NCBI GenBank assembly: GCA_948146395.1
Contig: OX411558.1
Span: forward strand, 49,029,122 to 49,093,121
Source: Fragum whitleyi
Taxonomy: Eukaryota > Mollusca > Bivalvia > Cardiida > Cardiidae
Direction of reading: 5' to 3'
Length of the DNA: 64,000 nucleotides
Of this stretch, positions 54,986 through 63,622 are shown piece after piece. Position numbers and translations under genes: made by a program. The notes beneath the pieces were generated by a model that saw only the letters and a program-made list of their open reading frames with translations, was not told the DNA's origin and ran no database searches. How positions within the stretch are numbered: position 1 is the stretch's first letter; each line of letters begins with the position of its first letter.

Positions 54986-55783
54986 TTGATATCCTACTAC
55001 CTAGAAAACAAATCTAACATTACTCCAATCAGCTAAGGAAACTAACAAAAAAAAAGCAGAGCATTATTTTGAATGAGATTAGAAATATGATGTGACCCAG
55101 AACACAGAGAAGACCATCTTGAGGCTAGGTTTCAAGGAACTGAAAACTAGCTTGAAAGCCCTCTATGGCCTGAGTTCACAAATATAATATTTCTATCATC
55201 TCTGGGTATAAATCATTGTGTCAAACTATCTTTTGTGAGGGAATGGATACTATAAATCTGTCACCCATAAGATTTCTTTTATCCAAAATTATGCTAATTT
55301 CTAATGAAATGGATGGAATTTGAGCTTCTTTTATTAGATCACTTGATTTCATATATATTGTCCCAAATAAAGGGGTCGCCAATTTATATGAAACTATTAA
55401 CTGCAGTGACAGATCTAGAGAATGTTTAAGGGTGAGTGGTGTACTTCCAAAATGTGTTGAATATTGCTTTCAACAATCTGTGAGGCATATCGTAATCAAA
55501 GTTGTAGGCTTTACAGCTATCTGACGTGAAATGTATTGTCTAAAACTTACCCTAAATACTATTGATGCAACCAGGAAACTCCTTGGATCAGCCCAATGAG
55601 AGAGGAATAAGATAAGGGGTTTAGTAGTACATTCAGAGGATGTTCAGAGTGTGTGATTATCTTATTAAAATTGTATTTAACATTGCTTAACACCTTATTT
55701 CAGTTAAACTCTAAGCTTATTCATTCTTTGATTTAACGATATCGAGCTTGGGGTTCGGTGATTTTCACAAATTCAATACTTAC
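54986..55783. other. Intron of minus-strand gene
   Basis: No exon with clear splice sites was found. Weak remnants of the SINE 3' end occur near 55455-55500 and 55670-55710. A small linking exon could be hidden here, because the donor at 55783 is phase 0 and the stalk acceptor is phase 1. Confidence 0.4.
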
Positions 55784-56411
55784 ACATTTGTCTGTGTTAC
55801 TCAGGCTCACTGTTTGTCTATTTTTCACAATATTCTGGCACCCAAACTGCATACTGGAGTCAAAATCGACTTGTTTTAGCTGAGTCAGATTTGCCATATT
55901 AACTGTTCCATCAAAAAGCCCTTCAAGCCTCATAAGAGTGAGGTTGAAAACAGGAAGGAAAGGTGGCTTGATACATATCAAATCCTGTGGCCTTTCAATT
56001 GATTGAATGGAGTTTAACGCCGCTTTCAACATTATTTCAGTTATATCGCGGCGGCTGGAGCACCTAACAATGGATTCCTGGTATTTCTCTTACCAGTACA
56101 ACCATTACATTCTTTCCTAGCCTCCAGCTACTATCTCACATAGGTCTACGATTATCAACCCATTGGTGAGAGACAAATAGTCGGAAAGAATGAGTGCCGC
56201 CGTCGGGGATCGAACCCGGGACCTCTAGATTGTAAGTCCGACGCGCTACCAACTGCGCTATGACGGCGGCCTGTGGCCTTTCAAGCTCACACAGAATAAT
56301 GATTTTATATCGAGTAGTGCATTGGCCCTCCTCACAAATGTCTACAAACGAATGCACGTTGTATACAGTTCCCAAAAGCAAGATGGTAAGGGTTATGTAT
56401 AAATTATCCAT
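55784..56411 (-). CDS. Type I membrane protein, signal peptide and ectodomain exon, split by a SINE
   Basis: It starts at ATG with a clear signal peptide (MDNLYITLTILLLGTVYNVHS), then a Cys-bearing ectodomain (ICEEGQC, ILCELERPQ). Coding is interrupted by a SINE (55999-56269 plus duplicated target). On the other side the same frame resumes with DLICIKPPFLPVFNLTLMRL, FGCQNIVKN and SNTDKC, and a consensus donor GTAAGT. With the SINE removed the exon encodes about 115 residues with six Cys and an NLT glycosylation site. The SINE has probably disabled the gene. A related broken exon lies at 26247. Fold unknown; candidate receptor or viral-type glycoprotein. Confidence 0.65.
55999..56269 (-). mobile_element. 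tRNA-derived SINE (family 1) inserted in coding exon, with TSD
   Basis: On the minus strand a tRNA head (GCCGCCGTCATAGCGCAGTTGG.. with B box GGTTCGATCCC) is followed by a body and the 3' segment CGCCGCGATATAACTGAAAT-ATGTTGAAAGCGGCGTTAAAC and an ATTCAATCAA tail. The exact 15-bp duplication CCTGTGGCCTTTCAA lies at 55984-55998 and 56270-56284. Confidence 0.95.
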
Positions 56412-57090
56412 AGTTGATTTTGTTAATGATTTTCTAATGATGATGGGCGGTGTCGAAATGAAAATGAAAGAATTATTTAAAAAAAAATAAAAATATTTTT
56501 AGAAACGATACTGTAAAAAAAGCTGGCTTTTTATATTCATAGAAATTCTTTTACGATTCTATTACTAAAGGAGTTAATAATCATTGGGAATTGATAATTT
56601 CTTTCAAAAAAAAACAATAAATAGTTTCGTTTCTTCAATTTAGACTGGAATTAAGTCGTAATCATATGGACTGGAAAATAGACTGGTAATTTTTACGGAA
56701 AACACGTCCCATTTTTCCTCAACATACAGAAAGTTTGATTATAAGTAAGAACTTTTCAACATATACCTTTATCTAAAGTCACTAAAACATGTTGAAGTAC
56801 TATACAAATTCAATGCGAAACGTGGTCTATGTTGACATCCAAAATACCCATAGCTGAAAGTGAATCTAAAGTTAATACTTATGCAACGAAAAAAAAGGAC
56901 AGGCTTAATTAGCATTTAGTACGACAAGACGTAGAGGATAACACGGCGGTATAACATGACGGTATACAAAAACCATTTACTGGATAAATTTTAATAGGAC
57001 ATAACGTCATGTTGTGATGTCAACATTTCGTGACTGTTCGAAATAAGATGGACTATGAAACAGTCAAAAGTCCTGAAAACACGGATTAGT
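56412..57090. other. Spacer between divergent genes
   Basis: AT-rich non-coding sequence upstream of the minus-strand membrane gene and the plus-strand block starting at 57602. It may hold a promoter; no TATA or other element stands out. Confidence 0.4.
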
Positions 57091-57400
57091 AGGTCATCGC
57101 GCAGCAGTTCTGTACAAGAAAACGTGACTAAGATAACAGGTTACTTATTCAATGAATTAAAGCGTCTATTTAAGAATAAGGTCACAGTGAACTAGGTTAT
57201 GACGCAGCAATTTTGTACAAGAAAACGTGACTTAGATAACAGGTTAATTATGCAATGAATTAAAACGTCTATTTAAGAATAAGGTCACAATGTACTAGGT
57301 CATGACGCGGCAATTTTGTACAAGAAAACGTGACTTAGATAAAATGAAAGGGATAAATAACTAATAAATTAAAACGACTTTTTGAGAAAAGATCACGATG
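57091..57400. repeat. About 104-bp tandem repeat, nearly three units
   Basis: Units start near 57091, 57195 and 57297 (TAGGTYATGACGCAGCAATTTTGTACAAGAAAACGTGACTTAGATAACAGG). They lie 200-500 bp upstream of the first ORF of the virus-like block and are not shared elsewhere in the window. A regulatory or origin-like role is possible but unsupported. Confidence 0.75.
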
Positions 57401-57601
57401 TAGTTTAAAAATTGTTTATGGTTTCTAAATATAAATGTCCAAACATCCGTTGACAACGTGATTCTTAGCTATATAACACCATGGTAAACGCTCTGGGCTA
57501 CATAGCTTCTGAAGATCTTTTGGGAATAAATAGTGATACTTTATATATAAAACGTAATATTTATTTTCATTTTTTTCTTACTTTGAATATATAGAAAAGA
57601 A

Positions 57602-58103
57602 ATGGAGAAATATTTTAATGATGATGGTTCGCTTCTTAAACTTACATATAAACTAAACAGCACAAAAGAGGTGTGTTTGAAGCCTTGGCAAGACACCATG
57701 TTCTTTCATATTAATTGTAGAAAGGAGTGTTTTCAAAGCGACGGAAGCTACGATAAGACTAAGTCTAAATCGATCAGCATTCGTTGGGATATTGCAAAGA
57801 AATGGATTGATTGAATGGGGTTTTACGCCGCTTTCAACATTATTTCAGTTATATCGCGGCGGCTGGAGCACCTAACAATGGATTCCTGGTATTTCTCACG
57901 CCAGTACTACCATTACATCCTTTCCTAGCCTCCAGCTACTATCTCACATAGATCTACGATTATCGACCCATTGGTGAGAGACAAATAGTCGGAAAGAATG
58001 AGTGCCGCCGTCGGGGATCGAACCCGTGACCTCTAGTTTGACAGTCCGACGCGCTACCAACTGCGCTATGACGGCGGCTGCAAAGAAATGGAAACATGTC
58101 TGA
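57602..58103 (+). pseudogene. Small ORF 1 of virus-like block, split by SINE next to its stop
   Basis: ATG at 57602 opens a frame of 68 codons to the SINE at 57806. Beyond the SINE the same frame gives three more residues and stops at 58101-58103. Without the SINE the product is 71 residues. It has CLKPWQDTMFFHINCRKEC in its middle, a basic C-terminus and no TM segment. I do not recognise it. The stop overlaps the next ATG (ATGTCTGA). With the SINE only the last residues change, so the protein could still be made. Confidence 0.5.
57806..58078 (-). mobile_element. tRNA-derived SINE (family 1) inserted in small ORF, with TSD
   Basis: Very similar to 55999-56269. It is flanked by an exact 13-bp duplication TGCAAAGAAATGG (57793-57805, 58079-58091). 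The tRNA head lies at the right on the minus strand (A box TAGCGCAGTTGG, B box GGTTCGATCCC) and the tail at the left. Confidence 0.95.
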
Positions 58104-58200
58104 CACAAACGCAAGAAGAAACCAAGGTGGGTATTATCCTTATTTCTATGATAATATAAAGAACAATATTTTTTCTTTGTTTTGGGAATCGAAATGGTAG
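58096..58200 (+). CDS. Small ORF 2 of virus-like block
   Basis: A 34-codon ORF starts at an ATG overlapping the previous stop by 8 nt (MSDTNARRNQGGYYPYFYDN..). It is polar and aromatic. The same frame, after several stops, reopens at 58291 with a Pro-rich stretch (AIPIPTPIPV), so this may be the N-terminus of a longer decayed gene. No family recognised. Confidence 0.35.
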   Translation: MSDTNARRNQGGYYPYFYDNIKNNIFSLFWESKW

Positions 58201-58237
58201 TCAAAACGACCCGTCAAAAATTAGATTATAAATTGAA

Positions 58238-58698
58238 TTGAGGGAAAAAGGGTACCACATATTTAATGTAACATTGTCTTCTAGCTGTAGTGTGACCATA
58301 AGGAAAACATACCACCCGAAGACACAGCCACAAGTGCTACACTTTGCTACGGAAAGGAAGAACAGCTTCCAGTTTCAGCAATTCCAATACCAACACCTAT
58401 TCCCGTTCTTCAATCAAGAGGCGTTAACAGAATCGGAGCAAACGCTATGCAGAATTTTCGAGTCTAAAGATTTACCCCATGCCAATAAAGCAATGTGTGA
58501 ACTGTATAAACCACGTGAATTTAGTAAAAACATGTATTGCAACATCAAAACAACATATTTCGATTAGGCGATCAAAAAGATTTTTTTTTGTTATCTATAA
58601 ATAACAATTTTGAAGAAAAATATTGGACTGGTGTATGTGTGTGGGAAAACACATTTATTTTTGAAATCACACAGAAAATTTATGAAGAAAGCGATTGA
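58238..58698 (+). pseudogene. Decayed ORF 3 of virus-like block
   Basis: Two overlapping frames cover 58238-58567 (with FESKDLPHANKAMCELYKPR) and 58291-58458 (Pro-rich, with QSRGVNRIGANAMQNFRV). A third frame continues to the TGA at 58696-58698 with FFLLSINNNF and EKYWTGVCVWENTFIFEI. This looks like one gene broken by small insertions or deletions, one likely at the A run near 58526. The last codons abut the next ATG (TGAATG). Function unknown; no TM segment or zinc motif. Confidence 0.4.
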
Positions 58699-58973
58699 AT
58701 GGCTCAAGCTCAAATTGATGCCGTGGACTTTGTAGTTCCATCCCAGAGCTTTGAAAGTGTACACTGCGAACTTAAATATCTTAAAATATCATATCGTGTG
58801 TGTTAAATGAGTCAACCTCTCTCATCATAATTAAACAAGGAAAAAAACTTGTTTTTTCAATCAAAACTGGAAAAAGACAAATAAAACTATCTAAAGACAT
58901 TTACGATATTTTGTGTGACTCTAAAGTAAGTGTGGATTATTTAGCTTCCTTTTTGAATGACCAGTCGGCATGA
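58699..58973 (+). pseudogene. Small ORF 4 of virus-like block, frameshifted
   Basis: ATG at 58699 follows the previous stop without a gap. The first frame (MAQAQIDAVDFVVPSQSFE) ends at about 58806. A shifted frame then carries on (SLIIIKQGKKLVFSIKTG, KLSKDIYDILCDSKVSV) to the TGA at 58971-58973, giving about 90 codons in all. The stop overlaps the next ORF's ATG by 4 nt. Unknown family; compact and mixed charge. Confidence 0.42.
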
Positions 58974-61216
58974 ACAGTAAAAAGGAAACAAATTTTTGTG
59001 AAACAAGAGGGCCATAGTGGCCCTTAATCGCTCACCTGAATGAACTGTCTAAAATTTTCAAAAGAAGAATGAGAAATAGAATGATGAATGACTGAGCTAA
59101 ACAAAGCTGTTGCTTCTATACAACTTGAGAATCCCTTTTTTACAATTTTAAGGTTAACTAACAAGGATTTTTATAATTGATTTCGTGACCTAGTTTTTGA
59201 CCCCAGTTGACCCAATTACGAACTCGTCGGAGATTTCATTAGGACAATCATTCTGATCAAAATTCAGGTTGATCGGGCAAAAAATGTGGCCTCTAGAGTG
59301 CATACAAGGTTTTTCTTAGATTTGACCCCGTGACCTAGTTTTTGACCCCGGTTGACCCAATTTCGAACTCATTCAAGATTTCATCAAGACAATCATTCTG
59401 ACCAAAATTCAGCTTGATCGGGCAATAAACGGAGCCACAAGAGTGCATACATGGTTTTTTTTAGATTTGACCCTGTGACCTAGTTTTTGACCCCAGTTGA
59501 CCCAATTTCGAACTCGTCCGAGATTTCATCAAGACAATCATTCTGACCAAAATTCAGGTTGATCGGGCAAAAAATGTGGCCTCTAGAGTGCATACAAGGT
59601 TTTTCTTAGATTTGACCCCGTGACCTAGTTTTTGACCCCAGTTGACCCAATTTCAAACTTGTCCGAGATTTCATCAAGACAATCATTCTGACCAAAATTC
59701 AGGTTGATCCGGCAAAAAATGTGGCCTCTAGAGTGCATACAAGGTTTTTCTCAGATTTGACCCTGTGACCTAGGTTTTGACCCCAGTTGACCCAATTTTG
59801 AAGTCGTCGGAGATTTTATTCGGACAATCATTCTGACCAAAATTCAGGTTGATCGGGCAAAAATATGTGGCCTCTGGAGTGTATACAAGGTTTTTCTTAG
59901 ATTTGACCCTGTGACCTAGTTTTTGACCCCGGTTGACCCAATTTCGAACTCATTCAAGATTTCATCAAGACAATCATTCTGACCAAAATTCAGGTTGATC
60001 GGGCAATAAACGGAGGCACAAGAGTGCCTACAAGGTTTTTCTTAGATTTGACCCTGTGACCTAGTTTTTTATCCCAGTTGACCCAATTTCGAACTCGTCC
60101 GAAATTTTATCAAGACAATCATTCTGACCTAAATTCAGGTTGATCGGGTAAAAAAAGTGGCCTCTATAGTGCATACAAGGTTTTTCTTAGATTTGACCCT
60201 GTGACCTAATTTTTGACCCCGGTTGACCCAATTTCGAACTCGTCCGAGATTTCATCAAGACAATCATTCTGACCAAAATTCAGGTTGATCCGGCAAAAAA
60301 TGTGGCCTCTAGAGTGCATATAAGGTTTTTCTTAGATTTGACCCCGTGACCTAGTTTTTGACCCCAGTTGACCCAATTTCGAACTCGTCCGAGATTTCAT
60401 CAAGACAATCATTCTGACCAAAATTTAGGTTGATCCGGCAAAAAATGTGGCCTCTAGAGTGCATACAAGGCAAAGGTTGACGACGGACATCGCACGACGC
60501 ATGACGGACATCCACCTAACCACATTAGCTCACCATGAGCACTTCGTGCTCAGGTGAGCTAAAAAACAGACAGGACTGGATTCATTACGTCAATTTGCGA
60601 TATCGAAAACTCGACAGGTTCTTACACTTATGAACAAATAGCAAATCAACAAGTAACCGTATGTCCTTTTCACCACAATTCAATTCATCACCAATGTGAT
60701 TATTTTAACCAGACTAAATGTCAACAGGAGAATCATGAACAGGATAAAACAAACGGTGTAAACACCCATCAGGAAATAAAAATCACTGAAAATGACATTC
60801 CAGACTCGTTTGTTTCCGATTGGTTTGACAAGCAACCACAAATACAAAGTAATGATTTTCAAGAGACATTCGTTTCTGAGTGGTTTGATGAGGATACAGT
60901 CTTGTTGAATAAACTCGATTCAAAGACAATTAAAAACTATACATACCCAAATAAATCTAATTCTACGACGATTAAAAATGATCTAAACAATCAAAGCAAA
61001 ACCTCTATAGAAAAGGAGAAACAAGCTTCTCGCCAAAATGATGAAGTTCACCTGGAATATTGTAATGAAAATTCTAAAGAGGTTGAGCAACCAAGATGTG
61101 ACATGTTCAGAGGATATAACTTTCGCGAAAGAGACAAAAAGTTACCATCCCAGTTTGTATCATTGCGGCGAAAGTCACGACAACCAAATGTCATTTCTTC
61201 TTTGTCGTCAATGTAA
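58970..61216 (+). pseudogene. ORF 5 of virus-like block, acidic protein split by a repeat element
   Basis: ATG at 58970 (MNSKKETNFC) begins about ten codons before a Helitron-like element (59001-60564). After it a frame of about 218 codons runs to TAA at 61214-61216. The second part has CPFHHNSIHHQC, a possible Cys/His site. It then has two copies of a D/E-W-F-D motif (DSFVSDWFDKQPQ and ETFVSEWFDED) and a Lys/Ser-rich tail with a basic end. That the two parts are one gene is inferred from frame and position. The repeated SFVSDWFD/TFVSEWFD motif looks like a short binding motif. No family recognised. Confidence 0.45.
59001..60564 (-). mobile_element. Tandem-core Helitron-like element, about nine 145-bp units
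   Basis: The left end AAACAAGAGGGCCATAGTGGCCCTTAATCGCTCACCTGA has hairpin GGGCCA/TGGCCC. The right end has hairpin GAGCAC-TTC-GTGCTC then CAGGTGAGCT, so GCTCACCTGA is a subterminal inverted repeat. Between them are about nine units of about 145 bp (TTTGACC-GTGACCTAGTTTTTGACCCCAGTTGACCCAATTTCGAACTCGTCCGAG) and a GACGACGGACATCGCACGACG tract. It splits ORF 5. Confidence 0.88.
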
Positions 61217-61301
61217 TTCACGTGATTTTATGAACTGGTAATGATATATCACTTGAACATCTCATTAAAATCATTTCATCACCGATTGAGTGCGTGTTAA
61301 G

Positions 61302-61727
61302 ATGAATGTCGATGATACCTACTCAAGTATGTGTGAACAAAACTTAACATTTAAGTTTCCTCTTTACCTATTATATGAAGAAAAATTGACTACATGTCAA
61401 AATTGGTCTAAACAAATTGTACCAAATAAGTTTTCCCTTGCTTATAGTGGATTCTTTTATACAGGACAAGGAGATGTTGGTCGATGCTTTTGTTGTGGTG
61501 TACAAGTGAGCGATTGGAAATGTACAAATGACATTCAAGAACATCATAAACATTCACCTAAATGTGTATTCTTGGCAATGATTGGTTACCGTTTACCATC
61601 ATCGCATTTTCAACCTTTGTCAAATCGCAGTCTAAGCTCATCTCTCGAAGTGAATACAAGTGAAGTTAGCTGGACACCATTTTCATCTCCAGTTCAGTTT
61701 GCCTGGGACAATTACAAACAAAACTAA
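61302..61727 (+). CDS. BIR (IAP-like) protein, complete, locus 2
   Basis: An intronless ORF of 141 residues from ATG at 61302 (a GTG in frame at 61290 is less likely). One BIR domain spans about residues 45-100: SGFFYTGQGDVGRCFCCG, SDWK and EHHKHSPKC give C-x2-C-x15-H-x6-C, one residue shorter than the other copy. The C-terminus is Ser-rich with a WTPFSSP block that is also in locus 1 (WRPFSPP). No RING. BIR proteins block apoptosis by binding caspases or their regulators; baculo-, nima- and malacoherpesviruses carry such genes, and bivalves have expanded cellular IAPs. The context of overlapping small ORFs favours a viral or Maverick-type origin. Confidence 0.85.
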   Translation: MNVDDTYSSMCEQNLTFKFPLYLLYEEKLTTCQNWSKQIVPNKFSLAYSGFFYTGQGDVGRCFCCGVQVSDWKCTNDIQEHHKHSPKCVFLAMIGYRLPSSHFQPLSNRSLSSSLEVNTSEVSWTPFSSPVQFAWDNYKQN

Positions 61728-61732
61728 ACGAA

Positions 61733-62137
61733 ATGGATAATCAAAGAGCTGTTTCATTTGCAGATTCCGCTTTTAAGGTGTTATACGCAGAGGCTATATT
61801 ATCACACATAAAAAATCTTACTAATTAGTCGTGTTTTGGTTGCGCGTTTAACAATTTATCACAAGGGACACACACCTGTTTATCGTTGAACGCTGAAAGT
61901 GTTATCAATAGTTACTTTGACATTGCATTGCAGTGTATTTGTGAAGATGAGCTTCTTTGCCAATGGAGCGCTAGCCGCGAGCTGTATGGTATTTCACCGG
62001 AACTATTGGGACTCTTAAAGTTAAAATATTTTTGTAATGATGAAAACGGACACGTGGTATTTAACAATGAGAAATACAGTTTTGACTTAACATCGATTAA
62101 ATCAAATACTTTTTCTTGCTCAAAAGTGTATTTTTAA
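61733..62137 (+). pseudogene. C2HC-motif ORF next to BIR gene, locus 2, with one nonsense codon
   Basis: ATG lies 5 nt after the BIR stop. The frame of 134 codons has one in-frame TAG (61826-61828), just before the zinc motif CFGCAFNNLSQGTHTC (C-x2-C-x9-H-x-C). Downstream come a helical acidic part (INSYFDIALQCICEDEL), SPELLG and a C-terminal ENGHVVFNNEKYSFDL block. That last block is absent from locus 1 because LINE G cuts in after SPELLG. The start and the ALYAEAxL-type N-terminus match 25426. Family unknown to me. Synteny with BIR at both loci is the main clue. Confidence 0.65.
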
Positions 62138-62481
62138 TAATCAAAGGTAGAATTGCAATAATCAGATTTTGTTTGTTTTAATATTCAGAGATTTTTTTTC
62201 TACTTTCATTTCAAATCGCCAGCGAAAGATATTCAATCCATTTGTAAACAACGTATACTAATAATCAGTGTAGATTTTGTTTAAATAGTAAATAACCAAT
62301 AAGCAGAGGTACATTGTTTATAAAATATGATACCAATAAATATTATAGAAATAAAACATTTCTGTGTTTTCTTTATTCAATGTCTGGCGAGGGCCAATAA
62401 ACCGTTTTTGAAAATCTTTATCCTCGGTTTTATATTCAAATAATTGCAATCCAATAAAATAAAGAACTCTGATTGGTTTAA
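62138..62481. other. AT-rich stretch, no gene seen
   Basis: Downstream flank of the C2HC ORF. AATAAA-type signals near 62335-62355 could serve for polyadenylation. It ends at the fold-back junction of LINE D. Confidence 0.45.
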
Positions 62482-62569
62482 ATTAAGCCTCTCATGAGGA
62501 TATGTTTTAACTTTTACAAGAACTTTCTTCAATATAAAAGTTAAAACATATCCTCATGAGAGGCTTAAT
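62482..62569. repeat. 35-bp perfect inverted repeat at 5' junction of LINE D
   Basis: Arms 62482-62516 and 62535-62569 are exact complements with an 18-nt loop. The right arm is the first piece of LINE D ORF1 (encoding YPHERL). The left arm is therefore an inverted copy of the element's own first bases. Confidence 0.95.
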
Positions 62570-63622
62570 ACCTCAAAGGGTGTTATAAGATGTAAAGATC
62601 TATCCAAATGTAATATTCATGAGATCAAGGAAAACCTAAGGAACCAAGGAGTGACAGAAGTGAAACGCATCGAATTCAAAAGAGATGGTAAAATTATCAA
62701 AACAAATACTTATATACTTACCTTTGACGAACCGACACTTCCCCAAGACATCAGAATGGGGTATCAGATTGTAAAGGTGGATGTTTTTGTTCCAAATCCG
62801 CTCAGGTGCTTTAACTGTCAAAGGTTCGGTCACCATGAAGATAGATGCTCAAGCGTCAAAGTTTGTAGAAAATGTAGCTATACTGGGCCTGAAGATGAAC
62901 ACTATGAGGATGATTGTGAAAATGACCTAAAATGTTTTAACTGTGGACAAGCACACGCAGCAAATTCAAGACACTGTCCAAAATTTTTAATACAAAAAGA
63001 AATACTTGAGGTGAAGTTTAGAAAGTCTGTCTCCTTCTATGAAGCTAAAAAGATTGTCGAGTCCAGACACTCAGAGAGTAGCTATGCAAGCAAAGCAAAA
63101 TCTGATGGAGTTGAAAGAAATAAATCTCACCAGTGTGATTCTTGTGAGAAGCTGTTGAAAATAGTGACAGAATTATTTCCTCAAGCGAAAGAAAAAATCC
63201 AGCAAGCATTGTCTCGAGAAACATTAGAGTCAGAGTCTTCAATGAAAAAGGATAAAAACAAATCCTATTCTGATGAAGCAGACATATCTACTGTTCAATC
63301 AGCGAATGTCATTCAAGTTGAAAATACAAGCTCGTCTAAAAGTAAAAATAACAACGTTGTTAAACCAGAGACTGTCCGCCAGAGGAAGATACGCCTTCAG
63401 TTAGAGAAGGCTCATCCTCCCTCGGTTGACGCTCAAAAACACTCAACTCCTCCAGTTTCGACTGGAAATCGTTTCGCTCAATTGAGCGATTCAGGTGAGG
63501 AAGACATGGATGTACCGGAGGGCTCGCCTCCAAAACCTCCAGATCAGCCTCCTTCAAATCAAAAGCACTCAGATGCGATAAGGCAGGGTGCTAACAAAAT
63601 TAACTTAACAGGAGTCAAATAA
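62535..63622 (+). CDS. LINE D ORF1, gag-like zinc-knuckle protein, N-terminus missing
   Basis: The frame is open from the junction (VKTYPHERLNTSKGVIRC) to TAA at 63620-63622, about 360 codons. ATG at 62651 is the first in frame but is internal by homology. Three knuckles are present: CFNCQRFGHHEDRC, CRKCSYTGPEDEHYEDDC and CFNCGQAHAANSRHC. The tail has TGNRFAQLSDSGEEDMD. It lacks the first 100 or so residues of copy C ORF1. No internal stop or frameshift was seen, so the truncated frame is otherwise clean. Confidence 0.9.

Noticed and set aside
58004..58078. Functional tRNA gene
   Set aside because: The tRNA-like head continues into a SINE body bounded by a target-site duplication; the same applies to 56195-56269 and the head near 17392.
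59160..60480. CRISPR array
   Set aside because: Units are about 145 bp and contiguous without spacers, inside a hairpin-ended eukaryotic repeat.
57602..62137. Bacterial operon or contamination, suggested by tight same-strand ORFs
   Set aside because: There are no ribosome-binding sites, the block contains eukaryotic SINE and Helitron-like insertions with TSDs or typical ends, and BIR is a eukaryotic/viral domain.
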